Below, in pieces: positions 1 to 12,397 of a DNA stretch of 64,000 bases. The position numbers and the translations under genes were made by a program. The stretch spans positions 62,001 to 126,000 of the forward strand of contig JAKOGH010000216.1 in assembly GCA_024811115.1 (NCBI GenBank), read 5' to 3'. This DNA is from Terana coerulea (lineage: Eukaryota; Basidiomycota; Agaricomycetes; Polyporales; Phanerochaetaceae). The notes beneath the pieces were generated by a model that made no database searches, was not told the origin of the DNA, and was given only the letters and a program-made list of their open reading frames with translations. Every line of letters begins with the position of its first letter. The stretch's first letter is position 1.

Positions 1-1405
1 AGGGGTTGCCAATGGAGTGTTGAGAGAAAAGGTGTCCTGTGCGCCTGGCGACGGCGAATGGGAGCGACTAGCCGCTTGCCCTGAGCGGTAGTGGATGTCG
101 AGTGTCTGAGGATGCGATCCCTCGCGCATCGCTGAGACTCGTCGTGGAATCATGGCTGCACTGAGGAGGGCGGGTGGGCGAAACGCTTCGCGTGATCCGC
201 TTGCGCTAGCAGAGGTCTACTAACTGGCCGAGATAGGGGACGACAGGGGGCTGGGGGACACGTGAGCGTTCTTGCTCGTCGTGTTCTACGCCGTGGACGG
301 CGACGTGGTGGAAGGAGGGAAAGTCGCAGACGCGGCGGGAGGAGGTCTCGGTCTGCAAATGTCGTTCGCTGAACGTCGCTAACGCCGAGTCGCGTGCTTC
401 CTTTCCTTTTTAGGTATGTCCGTTCTGATGGCAGCGAGCAAATTGATCTGAAATTCCCTCTCAGAAAATCAGTAAAACATTGCCGAGGCCTTCGACGGCC
501 ACGCACGGTGACGACAGGGGACAGACATATAAGTAGTACTAGTACACAGCTTGCCGCTATGTATGACACAAAAGGCTCCGCCCACCTACGCTTTACCGAC
601 GCCTATCGTGAACGTCGCCGTCTGTCGTTACAACCCCCTTTGTTTTAAAAAAATCACAGTGGGGCCCCAGTACTGTTCCAGGCATCTGTGTATGTACATA
701 CTCGCTGGCCAACGGGTTTTTCCTTCGTTAGGCGGTGCATCATATCGGAGGCCGCCCAGGCCTGGAAGCTGCCTGTTACTGCCGACGTTGGGCGAAGCAC
801 TGTCACAGGTGACTGTAGTGCAGGCGCCCACAAAACTAGGAGCAATGATTTTCAGAAAATCGATACAAATTCAGGCCTTCAGGCCCAGCCCGTAGCGTTG
901 CGTTCAGAATTTCTCGTTGCGCCTCAGATGGCCACGTTCGAGATCATTAATTGCTTAAAGTATGAAGCTTTGAAGCTTGAAGCTTGATTACAAACTGACG
1001 ACTTCATGGTTTGCAACGTCATGCTGTGCGATATGTACTTGCTGTAAGTTGACGACGGTAGATTATCATAGTTAACTCGAAGTGTTCGTGATCTTACGGC
1101 CGCTGTGTGCCAACAGCAGGGCGAACATGAAGTGTGTAAAGGCTTTCCCGTATGTCCTTGCGATCGAATAGGCATACTGTATACAGAACTGCACAAGTGT
1201 CCGAGTCTTTCCATCTTCTTGGAAGAACAGATCAGGATGCGCAATCACAGAGAGCAGCCATACGCGAGTTCTCCTCCGAGTAACGCTTGCACTGACCATG
1301 ACATGATCTCGCCTACTCCAATCCTCGTCTTCCGCTACCACCATCGGCTGGCAGGCAAACACCAACCTCATCTACAATACCGACCGCAAGCCTCCTGAAA
1401 GAGAC
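1..1405. other. No gene recognised (left end of window)
   Basis: I see no supported gene here. The open frames on both strands are short, low in complexity (Arg/Pro-rich) or without splice-linked partners. Around 962-988 there is a short tandem run of AAGCTT-containing units. The last few hundred bases probably hold the promoter and 5' UTR of the downstream dephospho-CoA kinase gene. Confidence 0.5.
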
Positions 1406-2228
1406 ATGTTAGGTAAGTACAAACCCTCCACCTACGGCGTTATCCTGAACTAACTGAAACGACCCAGTTGTTGGTCTGACGGGCGGAATTGCAACAGGCA
1501 AGTCCACAGTCTCGAAGCAGCTCAAGAGCTTCGGTATTCCCATCGTCGACGCGGACGTCATTGCACGGCAGGTTGTCGAGCCTGACACGCCCGGGCTGGC
1601 AAAGATTGTGCAGCACTTCGGAGAGGACATCCTCCTGCCGGACGGCTCCCTCGATCGCCCGAAGCTCGGGGCTATCGTCTTCACCGACGAACAGAAGCGT
1701 AAGGCCCTAAACAAGATCGTACACCCCGCTGTGTGGCGTACGATATTCTGGGAGGTGGTTACGCACTGGGTGAAGGGAAAGAAGATATGTGTACTGGACG
1801 TGCCGCTTCTTATTGAGGGGGGACTCTACAAGTGGGTGGCAGACGTCGTCGTGGTGTACTGGTACGTGCTGTCATAAGCTATACCGTATGTTAGACTAAA
1901 GTCTGCAATGCACAGTTCACCTGAGCTACAACTCCACCGCCTCATAAACCGAGACAACTCGAGTTCAGAGGCGGCTTCTGCCCGTCTGAGAGCACAATTA
2001 CCCATCAGCGAGAAAGTACCATACGCAGACCATGTCGTGGATAATTCGGGCTCTATACAAGATCTGGAGGCCCAAGTCGATGCACTCGTGCGAAAGCTTT
2101 ACGAGGAGGCTGGCTGGTCATGGAGGCTGAGCTGGTTAATTCCCCCACTTGGAATCATGTCTGCGGCTTGGATTCTCTTCTGGAAATCGATACGCAGAGC
2201 CAGACGAGTTGGGAGGAAGAGACGTTGA
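1406..2228 (+). CDS. CAB5: Dephospho-CoA kinase, membrane-anchored
   Basis: This enzyme phosphorylates the 3'-OH of dephospho-CoA, the last step of coenzyme A synthesis. Exons are 1406-1412, 1468-1861 and 1916-2228, giving about 237 residues. The tiny first exon (ATG TTA G) splices to restore MLVVGLTGG, which runs into the P-loop GGIATGKST. The family motifs DADVIARQVV and LDVPLLIEGG follow, and the second splice rebuilds VVYCSPELQL ahead of RLINRD. A C-terminal hydrophobic segment (WRLSWLIPPLGIMSAAWILF) followed by Arg/Lys residues suggests a tail anchor, as in other fungal and animal forms with a membrane extension. It converges with SCD6 downstream. Start choice rests on the splice restoring the conserved N-terminus. 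Confidence 0.92.
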
Positions 2229-2484
2229 GTACGTCACCATTCATAGCCGATAGTCCTGGAACGTCCTTGGTAGCCTGTACATTACTTGTATCTGGAACTC
2301 ACTATTCATTCATTATCACACGAAGAGTACCGAGCTTAAAACAACGAGAAGGAATTGACCACATTGAGGTGCGTCTCGAGTTGAGGTGGGAGACGTTATC
2401 AAGGGCAGGAGAAAGCGTGAAAGGTACTGGAAGTCGCAAGAGCAGCAAAAACAGGAATTCGCCACGTCTGGTCGATATCACTCG

Positions 2485-4089
2485 TCACTGCTGCTGACCT
2501 TGCTGCTGGTGACGAGGGTTGTGACCTCCACCACCGCCCCTTCGTCCGCCCCTGCCTCCGCCTCGCCGTCCGTAGCCTCCCCATCCACCAACATATGCGC
2601 CAGGGCCCATAAGCCCAATTCCGCCGGGCTCTCCGAACGTCGCTACGTTCCTCTCTCGCTCCTCCTCTCTTCTGTTGCGTCCTCCGCCTCCACGACGACC
2701 GCCCCTACCGCCCCGTCCGCCCTGGGGTGTCGGCGCGTTGCTGCCAGACGAGAGCGAGTCAAAGAACGAGCTCTTAGGGTTGTACGCACTTGGCGACGTC
2801 GCCTTGTCCTTGCCTTCCTCGTCTTCTTCTTCATCGCCCTCACCGCTCTGAGAGTCCTCCTGTTGAGCAGCGGCCTTCGGAGGGGCAAGCGCAGCCTTGT
2901 CAAACCGTGCGTTGGAGCTCTGGAAGTCGAAGTCTGTCGTAGGCACCTTCAGATCATGCGCCCTGTTATCGTGCTGTCGTCCCCCACGACGCCCACCGCG
3001 TCCCTGATGGTGCTGCTGTTGCTGTTGCTGCTGCTGGCCTTGAGCGCCGTCCGCGCCGGTGACACGCAGCTCATCCATTGCGCGCTCGACGGATTCCATC
3101 GAAGCTGTGGCATTTTGAATACCGCGCCCAGAGGGCTTTGGTGCGGAACCATTCTGTGCAGGGGACGCACTTTGCTGCCCAACGGGAGCTTCAGGACCTG
3201 GTGCCTGCTGGGGGTACGCCTGCTGTCGTTGCTGGTTTGGTGAAACACCACCGGGGGCTTGAGGTGGTGGTGCACCGCCAGGTCCTTGTGGGTATGCGCC
3301 ACCGCCATTGTAGGGGTAATTTGCGTTTGGCGCTATTGGCGCTGACGCCTGGGAGAGTATGTCAAAATGAGCTCAAATGACGTGGTATAGATGTGTGAGG
3401 AGGGATGACGAATAATTTATAGGATATATGGGCCTAAAGCGCGAGAGGCGGTCAACTTGCTCGCGCTCATAAATGGCTTGATGTCGTCGGGGTGGATGTG
3501 CATGAGACAGGGAACTACGACTTACCCCTAATACCGCAGGATCATCGTGTACACTCCGCCTTGGCTGAGGCTCATCAACCGCAAGATCTTTCACTTCTGA
3601 CGCACGAAATATAATGTATGCGTATGGTTCTTGCACCGGAGGAATGAACTGCTCGGGTGGTCTACACAAAAGGCAAAATGTGAGTAGAAGGCCTGAATAG
3701 TGACGAAATTGAAGTCAGAAGGAAGGCAACGGAAGGATCCACATAGTTTTATGCGCTCTCGGACAGCGAGCCGTAGCTCATTTACATCCGTATTGGGATC
3801 ATCAGAAAGAGTACAGCTTGTGAAAGAAACTCACCGCCTAGACTCTGTCCCCATCGAGTACACTATCAGAGCCAACACGTCAGCTTACAGCTGGCCACCG
3901 CAATCGAGAGAAGTAGCGTACCATTGGACAACTGGATGGTTGACGCGGCGGGGTCTATGCCCGCAAGTATGCCTCTGTAACGCACATCTGAATGAGAAAT
4001 AAGCGAAATTGGTTTGCTGTCCAGCATAATGTGAGTGAAGAGAGACGTACGCTGGAGGTAGAAACGTACCCAATGAAACTCAGGGCCAT
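2485..4089 (-). CDS. SCD6: Scd6/Sum2/LSM14 decapping and translation regulator
   Basis: This cytoplasmic RNP-granule protein represses translation and promotes decapping. Five exons on the minus strand (4089-4070, 4016-3922, 3862-3835, 3661-3526, 3348-2485) join in frame to about 380 residues. The N-terminal LSm14 domain reads MALSFIGKPISLISHSDVRY, with YSMGTESRR and YAYIIFRASEVKDL further on. A Gln/Pro/Gly-rich linker follows, then an FDF box (TTDFDFQSSNARFDKAAL), an FFD box (YNPKSSFFDSLSS), a TFG box (RNVATFGEPGG) and RGG repeats near the C-terminus. A polyQ tract sits just before the first RGG stretch. The start is set by the first exon matching the usual SFIGKPISLISHSD beginning. It is divergent from PGS1, about 200 bp between starts. 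Confidence 0.93.
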
Positions 4090-4288
4090 TTTGTATTCGT
4101 GAACGTGCTTGTCGAGGTTCGAGTTGAGCAAACACGCAGCGGGGCGTTTCCAGGCGCACTTTTCCCACGGGCTGTGGTCCCGGAGACTCGGAGACCCGGA
4201 GACTCAACCTTTGGCGCTCACCATCGCGAACTTCTTGTGCTGAACTGCGTCAAGCTTGCTTGTCTACTCTGCTTTCAGGATCTCAAGG

Positions 4289-6120
4289 ATGCTTGCTCTC
4301 AAGGTAGCTTGCAGACGGACAAGCTTCTATGCCACCCGAATAAAACCCCGACATGGCCGAAACTATGCTGGTTTTTCGCTTGAACCGAGCATTTCAGGTT
4401 TTGTCACGAAACTCGCAGAGAAGCAGCCATGCTACACTGCTGTGTCCTCAAGCATACGAATCATGCAGCAACCTAAAGAATTTTATCAGTGCTTGTTGGT
4501 TGGTACATTCATGTCCAGAGAGCGTTTGTCTCACGAAAACACGTTTACTAGGACATGATTCGGCGTGCAGAACGACGGATATTTCTGTCTTCGTTATACA
4601 TCGGTTCAGAGGAAGAAGAGTTGGTATGTTAATGCCATACTCTCTGTCTAGGAATTATCTTTCATTCTTCTTGCAGATTGACGCGTTATACACGTCTTTG
4701 AAGCTGAAGCCATCGTTGCAAGCTCGCTTATTGCTGGACTTGAACCGTTCCACACGACCAGGACCCAAGTCTACCGCTCGCTTACTGCTACCCCTTCTCA
4801 TGGAATTCCCTGACAGGATTTCTGTCTCGATGTTTCGCAGCCCGAAACTCAAAGGTGTTATGGCGAGTCTTGTGCCACCACGGTTCAATGAAGGATGGGG
4901 GACTTGGCATCCAAAAATTTACGGTGCTGATGACGAAGTCTTGCTAAGTGGGTGAGTACGTCTTTCTCTATGTTCGATGCAACTGTTGGCTAATGTCGAG
5001 CAGAGCAAATCTCAACGAGTCTTACTTCTCCAATCGGCAGGACCGATATTTGCACTTCGCCTCTCAACCCCATCTGGCACAATACTGTTTTGGGTTTCTT
5101 CAGGCAGCTTCCGGGTTCTCATACAGGCTTCTACCTCAGTCTTCGTCAAAAACGAGTATACACTGCACTGGGACGATGGTCGGACGCATCCACATAACAT
5201 AGAACCAAAGGCTAGCCGAATCCTTGCAAATTATCAGGATACTTCGCGCCTGGCTTCTACGGCCGGCACAGGACAACTTGAAAGAACTTGCGAGTCGTCG
5301 CAGAATGACGTTCTGGTGTTCCCGATAATTCAAGCTGGCCAGTTCGGCATACGCGAGGAAGAACGGGCACTTGCGATGTTATTTTCACTTCTGTCCGAGC
5401 AACGGTCAGGTACGACTGCGGACGGCACTGATATCTACCAAGGTCCTCTGATGGACCTGACAAGCGGGTACTTTGGCTTGTACAAGGACTATCGTGACCT
5501 TGTACTTCAATCAGACATTCGTTGTAGAATCATCGCGGCAAGCCCCAAGGTACGCTGTAGGACTTACGTACCGTCTGTCAAGTCTGACCACCTAAACTTT
5601 GTAGGCCAACGGCTTTTACGGCTCCAAAGGCATCTCTGGCCGCATCCCGGAAGGCTATACGCTCCTGGAACAAAGGTTCATGGAGGCAGTGCGCCGTGCG
5701 GGCCGCGAGTGGAAGCACGACCAGTCGGACTGGACTGCGCTGCGAGGACCGGGCGTACAACTGAGTGAATGGGAGCGCGAAGGCTGGACCTACCACGCAA
5801 AAGGTAAGGTCTTTCTCTCGCCCGCTCGCGTCGCCGAGCCGTTAACCCCTGAGCGCAATTGTTTAGGCATTTGGCTTCGCCCCCACCCCTCCGCAGACCC
5901 GTACCTCACAATGTTTGGCTCGACCAACCTAAACTCGCGTTCATCAAACCTAGACACTGAATTATCATTCATATTGGTGACGTCCTCCCCACAGCTACGT
6001 CAACAACTGAGCTTGGAAGTTGACGGGCTGAGGGAATATGCACACTCGTGGCTCGGAGGCGGTAGACGTGTGAGACTTGGGACAAAAGCGTTGGTGGCCA
6101 TGGTCGGGGGGATGCTGTAG
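4289..6120 (+). CDS. PGS1: Phosphatidylglycerophosphate synthase, mitochondrial (PLD superfamily)
   Basis: This enzyme makes phosphatidylglycerophosphate from CDP-diacylglycerol and glycerol-3-phosphate, the committed step to cardiolipin. The first residues (MLALKVACRRTSFYATR) look like a mitochondrial presequence. Further exons give IRRAERRIFLSSLYIG and IDALYTSLKLKP. The first catalytic HxK motif is WHPKIYG, with NLNESYFSNRQDRY after it. A second HxK (TYHAKG) is joined over an intron at 5804-5866 to IWLRPHPSADPYLTMFGSTN and NSRSSNLDTELSF. Both HKD-type half-sites are therefore present. Interior exon boundaries around 4.5-4.7, 4.95-5.0 and 5.55-5.6 kb are approximate. It converges with DTD1. 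Confidence 0.9.
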
Positions 6121-6393
6121 AACGCTAGTAGAACGCTGTAGACTCTCCCACACATCTTACACCAATGACCGCCTTCTCGCACTTCGCAGCAGCCAATGCT
6201 GACAGCAACTGGGAAGAGGTGATATCTGGCCGTTTCGTAACCTTGGCGGCACCGACTCGCTGTTCTTGCTAGTTGCCTGACGGAGACAGCGATCGTGCGA
6301 TGCTGATGTGAGACAACGAGCGGCAAGGAATGGCATCGCCAGGAACAAATGGACGCAGTACAGAAGTCGAGGCATTCTTGCGAGGGAACGTAA

Positions 6394-7477
6394 TTACAAA
6401 GTGAGGTCGGCCACGGTAGGTGGGGCTGTCTCCGCCGTAGGTTTCTGGACTGCTGTGTTCGACGCAGCGGCTGCCTGCTCATCTGACTGCACGTCCTTCT
6501 CGTTCGACCCTTCGCGCCTCTTCGCTGGCTTCGCAGATGTGGTTGCAGCGGGCTTGAGGGGATCAACGTATTCAAATCTGCGCGAATCCAGTGTGAACGT
6601 CACAGGACCCTAAAAACACCGGCCATTGCGATCAGAAATAGTTGACAGCCCATACTCGGGCTGCGGGGAAAGAGGCAGCTTGGGGGCAAGCCGGTCACAC
6701 ACCTCGTTGGTGAGGCTGACTTTCATCATCGCGCCAAACCGTCCATCTGCAGCCACGGGGGTAAGAAGGGAGCGAAGTCAAAACGTCGAAGAGCGGGGAA
6801 GGCGGGAGGCCTAAAGCATACGAGGCGGTCACGACGGACCTTTGATCTTTTCAGGTATATATTGGGAACCCATTCGTTCTAAGAACGACGCATACAGCTC
6901 CCTAGAGGGCTCAGTTGACTATGAGAAGATCAGAGTCTGTTTCAGCGAGGTGTAGGTGCACTATTCAAGGTAGACAGGCGTACCATGGCGCGGTGAAAGC
7001 TAGGCTTTTTGCCTTGTGTGTCCGCCAGCAGCGTGAACTGCGAGACACAGAGGACTTCTCCGGCGATATCCTTCACGCTTAACCTCCACATACGTCCCTC
7101 GGCGTCACCAAAGACCTTGAAAGCTAGGCTGCATTGGGGACCCTGTTAGCACCAACGAGCGATGCGCTGAGTTAGGTGTACGCACATCCTTTTGGCCAGG
7201 ACGTCGACATCGTCGGCGGTGTCATCTGTCTTGGGCCGCGGTTCAGCGGATTGTCATCTTGATTGCCTCGGAAGAGACGGACCTTTTCCTATGCCTACGA
7301 GCACCAGGAGGCCTCGTCCGATTGACGATACAGCTTCGCTGTCGACTTCAGGGGTCGGAGGAATGCGCGCCATATAGTACAGAATAGTGAGCAAATTCTT
7401 CCGGTGAATGGGAATGGGCAGAGTAACGACTCACCGACGACGGAGGCAGCTGTAACCCGCTGCAGTACCGCGCGCAT
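6394..7477 (-). CDS. DTD1: D-aminoacyl-tRNA (D-Tyr-tRNA) deacylase
   Basis: This enzyme hydrolyses D-amino acids from mischarged tRNA in the cytosol. The minus-strand exons give [13 protein letters not shown] at the start, then [20 protein letters not shown] and DDVDVLAKR. Next come the catalytic [20 protein letters not shown] region, [35 protein letters not shown] and [11 protein letters not shown]. These match the family's SQFTL and the second cross-subunit motif. The protein then carries a charged tail of about 50 residues (Ala/Lys/Thr-rich) that the core enzyme does not need. At least five short introns interrupt it. The start is the ATG giving the canonical MxAVxQRVTxASV. It is divergent from the PPIL1 gene with about 258 bp between. 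Confidence 0.93.
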
Positions 7478-7735
7478 TTTACGCTGCTCGTCGTTGTGTG
7501 CGAGGACTGAATAAAGCCGGTAAAACGTCGCTCACAGGCAATAAGTCGAAGACGCTTGCCTGTGATCGAACGGAGTTATGATCAACGGCGGGTGGGAGTC
7601 CCAACAGGCGCCGGGGCCTCACTGGCAGTTCATTCATTTCTGCTCTCACTGTCCTCGTCCTCGACTCTCTACTCGGATTCTGACCCTGATACGAACAGTC
7701 ATTTGACACTGACTTACACAGTCCTACCCACAGAA

Positions 7736-8492
7736 ATGGAGTCAGTCGTAATCGAAACGAGCTTGGGCGACATACAGCTCGAGCTGTATTGGAACCACGC
7801 GCCCAGAGTAAGCCCATTCGTATTTCTGCTTCTCCGAGCACAAACTCAACCGTAAGCTGTGCTTACAAACAGACGTGTAAAAACTTTGCAGAGTTGACCA
7901 GGCGTGGCTACTACAATGGCGTGGTGTTCCACCGTATCATCTCCGTATGTCTTCCCGTTCTCACAGCCCGGCATGTTTTGTCCAACACACGCTCTTCGAT
8001 CATGACAGGACTTTATGGTACAAGGTGGCGACCCCACTGGTACTGGAAGAGGAGGGACAAGTATATATGGCCAGAAATTGTGCGTTCTAATTTGTTTGAA
8101 TATATGTATGGCTATAACGAATAAACCAGCGAGGATGAGATTCATCCTGATCTGCGCTTCACCGGGGCAGGCATCCTAGCTATGGCCAACTCTGGACCAA
8201 ATACGAATGGTATGCAATTTTTGGCTCATTCTGATCGACTGTTCGGCCGCTAATTTTGTCGTTGCCCAGGGTCCCAGTTCTTCCTCACTCTAGCCCCCAC
8301 ACCCTACCTCGACAACAAGCACACCATCTTCGGCCGCGTCAGCTCGGGCATGAGGGTGGTCCAAAGGTTGGGTGCTGTTGCCACAGATGCACAGGACAGG
8401 TAAGCTCATGCCGCTGCTCCCAATGGCTCCCATACTGAGTCACTGGCAGACCACGGGAAGACGTCAAGATCCACAAAGCACGAGTCGTCTGA
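7736..8492 (+). CDS. PPIL1: Peptidyl-prolyl isomerase, PPIL1-type cyclophilin
   Basis: This single-domain cyclophilin isomerises X-Pro bonds; PPIL1 orthologues are spliceosome-associated. Exons give [22 protein letters not shown], then [38 protein letters not shown] and [14 protein letters not shown]. They continue with [20 protein letters not shown] and [21 protein letters not shown]. The active-site FHR, QGGDPTG and GSQFF residues are all present. About four introns of 50-70 bp interrupt the gene. The short length without an N-terminal extension and the [12 protein letters not shown] start favour PPIL1 over cyclophilin A. The stop lies in KARVV-TGA. Confidence 0.93.
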
Positions 8493-9626
8493 AGATTGTC
8501 TGTGACTCGTACCCCGTGTTCACTGTCTATCGGCCTATAGAGACCATGTCCCCAGCCTGACCACATGCACTTCGTGGCGGGTCCGCGGCGCTCCTGCTGG
8601 AGTACTCCTAGGATCCCATTACCGCGCAAATAGCGGTCGGATCCTCGTGTAGAACGTTTGTCGGAGCAGCCACGGACGAGCTTGTGCTGGTGGCGCCTTT
8701 GGGAGGCCTGAGAGAGGCAGGAAGTTGATAATCAATTTGACTCTTTGCCGCACCGAAGTTGATCATAGCGTCCGGAGCAGGTTTCTCTATGCAGTTCCTA
8801 AGTCGGAGCTCGAGAAGCCACACGTAATGGCTCTCTTTCCTCGCCTCTTTTCCTTCCATGTGCGGGATCCCACCACCGCGGTACCGCACCACGCGCATCT
8901 TGCCGTTGCGCAACCAATACCGTGGTATGACGCTCTCCCTACCATACCTGTGAAGCTCTGATGTTTCCGACGCTGCGGTACGTGCAAACGCGGCCTGTCG
9001 AGTGTCGTACACGCGGCCGACGACTCCCTTGCCGTCCAATGTCCAGAGCGGATCCATGCGGCCTGCTCTGAGAAACGTTCTCACTGAAATAATGTAGCTT
9101 TTGGCTGTATCTGTCGATGCTTCTTGATGCTCGTACACCAACGTCCGATTGGCTTGTCTCCTCGGAGAGCGCTGCGGCTCTCGAGAGGCCCACAATGCGC
9201 ATGTGCACAGGTCCTCGCGACGGTGGTTCTAGCAGCGCGATGATACTAGGTTCGCGCTAGCATCCCGCTATCTGAGAGATTCCCTGCGTGTGCCTGAACG
9301 AGTGTTCTCCGCAGATCATTCCTTGGTCTGCACAGCACTCCGGTTACCCAAATGCCATTCCACTTTGAATCGTTGCGTAAGGGAGTGTGCATTGACGATA
9401 TGCTAAGCTTACAATAGCCACCGAGCCTGACTACTACTCGAACAAGGTAACCTAAGACGATTCATGTGCAGAGTGATTCTTGTGGATTGCGGATGAGAAG
9501 AGAGATATCAAAACAAAGATGCGTCCAGGCCTGAGAGACAATTACACAAAGATAGTTCTTGAGTTTGATCACAGCCAATGAATGAATAACCGACCGCGCG
9601 CCCTCAGTGGCAGGCGGGCCGTCCAT
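8493..9626. other. Intergenic stretch with one long unassigned open frame
   Basis: A minus-strand open frame of 195 codons spans 8608-9195. It matches no family I know, has no clear splice signals, and its composition does not look convincingly coding. I would not annotate it as a gene without transcript support. From 9200 to 9600 I see only AT-richer DNA, which would hold the 3' flank of the CDC4-like gene. Confidence 0.4.
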
Positions 9627-12397
9627 CTACCGCCGGCGGGGCACGACGTTCCGTATCCTGGGGCGGGTGGGCGTTTCGTCGGTGGTGGGTAATGGTCGCC
9701 CTCGCCCGGTCGATGACGATCCTCTCTCTGTGGTCAACAGCAGGCGACCCTTGCCGACGGCGCGGGCGGACTCTTGCGCGACGATGCTCCGAGACGCTAT
9801 CCGGGACGCGTCTCCAGGCCCTGATCGAGGATGCCAATCGGCACGCTCGTCTTCGTCATCGCCTGGATCAGGGTCGTCGGCCAGCTCAGAGTCCGACGGA
9901 CCCACCTCGAAATCTTGATCCATAGGGTCGCCGTCGGCCTCTCCTTCGTCCTCATCCTCAGTGTCTTCGTCGTACATGCCGCCCGGCGGCTCGCCTTCCC
10001 ATTCCTCGTCGCCTTCTTCCATGCCGAAATCCCAGACGTCCAGTACAGTGGAGTCGCCGCGATTGCTCGCGGCCACGCACCACCGACCCTCAAAGACGAC
10101 TTGCCAGACGCCGGCAATTCCTGTAAGTAGATCGCGTACCTGAGTGCCGTCCCTGATGTCCCACATCTTCAGCGTTCCGTCCGAGCCACTGAGCACCTTG
10201 AACTCGTCATGCTGGAAGCAAGTAATGGCGCCGTTGTGAGCCGCGAGGGTATGTCTAAGGTCACCGCTCTCAGGGTCCCAAACCCGCAATGTTGAGTCGG
10301 CGGCGGCGGAGACGAGGTATGACGGTGACAATCCCAAGAGGCCGACCAAAGAAGTATGCCCTGTAAGCGTATGTCGGCACGTCCCGGTACTGAGGTCCCA
10401 GACGCGCACGGTGCCGTCCATTGAGCCAGAGCAAGCAAGGTTACGGTTTATGTCGAGGACGACGGAGTACACTATTGCCCGACGTTAGGTCATCCCGTAA
10501 AATTGATGTCGATATGTCGGGCTCACCTTTCTGGGTATGGCCAACCAAGACCCACTTGCATGATCCGCTGATGATATCCCATATACGCACAGTACAGTCG
10601 TAGCTTCCAGAGACGAGTGTACGCCCCCGGGCGGCCAAAGCCCGCACGGCATGGTCATGACCCTCTAGGTGAAGGCGGTGATACGGATTGTCATCCACCT
10701 CCTCCTTCGGCACAGTCAGCAAAATCTGATGAATAATATGGATTACTACTCACCTCGGAGGGATCTGCTTCTGACTCTTCAGCGCCGTAACACTTGTATT
10801 CAACGTCGCCTGGTCGGGGTAACGTCCACACCCTGAGAGAGTGATCTCGGCTTCCTGTGACGATCAACGGTCTCTTCGGCCATTTCTCTCTCGTAATAGC
10901 TCCATTCTCATCCTGTACATCAATCCACTCGGGCTTGACGATGGACAAGCACCGCACAGTACTCGTATGTCCACCGAATACATGGGTGCAGCGACCAGTA
11001 GACAGGTCCCAAATCCGGACTGTACGGTCCGTGGAACCGCTAACGAGTGTATTCTTGGTTGCAGCTAATGCCCACACACCGCCTTCATGTCCATCCAGCG
11101 AGCGCACCATGGCTCCTGTCAGAGGGTCGTATACATGAATTGAATGGTCGTCCGACGCAGAGATGATTCGGCCATGCGTAAAAATTAGACATGTGACCAC
11201 CGAGCGTCCATGGGCGGGGAAGGTTATGCGCTTCGGGTTCTGGTTTTGCACCCACCGAGTGTACGTGAGATGCCGTGACTTGAAGAGAATTTTATAGGGA
11301 TGAGGTAGCGGTAGCGACCCTGGGAGAGGTAGTTGCTGCCTCCGGCGTCGAGCGAATATCGCGTCGGCAAAGGCGTTCTCAGAGTCACCGCCAAACCAGA
11401 TCTTCGTAGTTTTCAGCAGCTCTCGCCACAGCACCGGATCTGAATCTACGATGGCTCGCCATGCTTTCGACACTCGTGATGCGCGGGCGAGATCTGCGAA
11501 CGAAAGGTTAACTCAGCACTAGGGACACAAGCTCTGGCGGTAGGAGGGTGAGGAAATCACGAGCTAATGTGGGCGTCAGGACAGAGTGCAGGGTTCGCAG
11601 GACCGGTAGAGGTGAGTGTCTCAAGAATGTGAGAAGAACGTGAGACTGCAGCTGAGGCGGCAGATTCGAGAAGTGGGACAGTAGCGAGGGGAGGGTCAGC
11701 AGGGTGGTCAGGGACATGTCGGGTTGCAAGGGGGCTTGAGGTTGTGGTGACGAGTGCCCGCTCGGTGGCGCGGATGGCCAGATACACTCAGGGGGAGGAG
11801 ATCCATGAGGAGACGGCAAGGGAGATGGAGGTGCGGCAGAGGTCAGAGCTGTAGCTATAGGAGGTGGGGGCCCAGGTTTAGCTCGTTTTCGTGGTGGGGC
11901 ATGCGCTGAGTGACCGGATGTCGATTCAATGCCTTCCATCATATTGTCATGGCTGTATGACCTCTTCCTGGCGTACCGTTCGATGGCCTCATTCAAACTA
12001 ACCTGCTTGCGTTCCTCTGCATCCTCCTCAGGTTTCACCATTTCCCACCCTTTACCTCCGACGACCTCTTCTTCCTCCTCCATTTCAGCCTCCGTGACAG
12101 TTGCATCGCGAAATGTAGCACGTGAACCACCAGGGAAGGTGAGAGGGAACTGTCGAAGTGACCGTGGAAGGCTGGCGTTCAGCAAAGGGTAAAGCTTGGG
12201 GTCTTTTGGAGATGGTGGTGCAGGGAGTGGGGGAAGAGGTATTGGCGCATACGTCGTCGTCGTTGTGGTTGTGGTGACAACTCTAAGATACGAGGTTAGT
12301 ATGTCCTGGTTCGTGTCGGTATGACTTGGACAGCCACGTACGTAGTCGTGTTTACTGATGGCGCGAGATAGAGCGACGGTCGTTGTGATGAGTTCAT
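9627..12397 (-). CDS. CDC4: Cdc4/Fbw7-like F-box and WD40 protein (frame break in F-box)
   Basis: This is the substrate receptor of an SCF ubiquitin ligase. The start ATG at 12397 gives MNSSQRPSLYLAPSVNTTT, spliced (intron 12341-12283) to VVTTTTTTTTYAPIPLPPLP. Next come a Pro/Ser-rich linker, an F-box (LTLLPPELVSLVLS, then FADLARASRVSKAWRAI), a helical linker and about seven to eight WD40 repeats (for example SGSTDRTVRIWDLSTGRC, SGSYDCTVRIWDIISGSC, SGSMDGTVRVWDLSTGTC). An acidic Asp/Glu-rich tail ends in RNVVPRRR. Introns at the GAG-ATTTTG and AAAG-TG junctions splice cleanly. Inside the F-box, near 11508-11515, the frame stops (AGT TAA) while the other half continues in another frame, so the gene as sequenced is interrupted. 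Cdc4/Pop1/Fbw7 is the best family fit; Met30-type is less likely. Confidence 0.82.

Noticed and set aside
2386..3243. Long plus-strand open frame of 285 codons
   Set aside because: It is antisense to the SCD6 RGG/Gln-rich region. The repeats keep the opposite strand open; the minus-strand product carries the real motifs.
4100..4140. tRNA-like B-box (GAGGTTCGAGTTGAG)
   Set aside because: No acceptor stem, A box or cloverleaf can be formed around it. It lies in the SCD6/PGS1 promoter spacer.
11489..11509. A 19-nt intron (GTTAAC...CGCAG) in the CDC4 F-box that would restore the frame
   Set aside because: It is far shorter than any other intron here (50 bp or more) and would delete the centre of the F-box. 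An indel is more likely.
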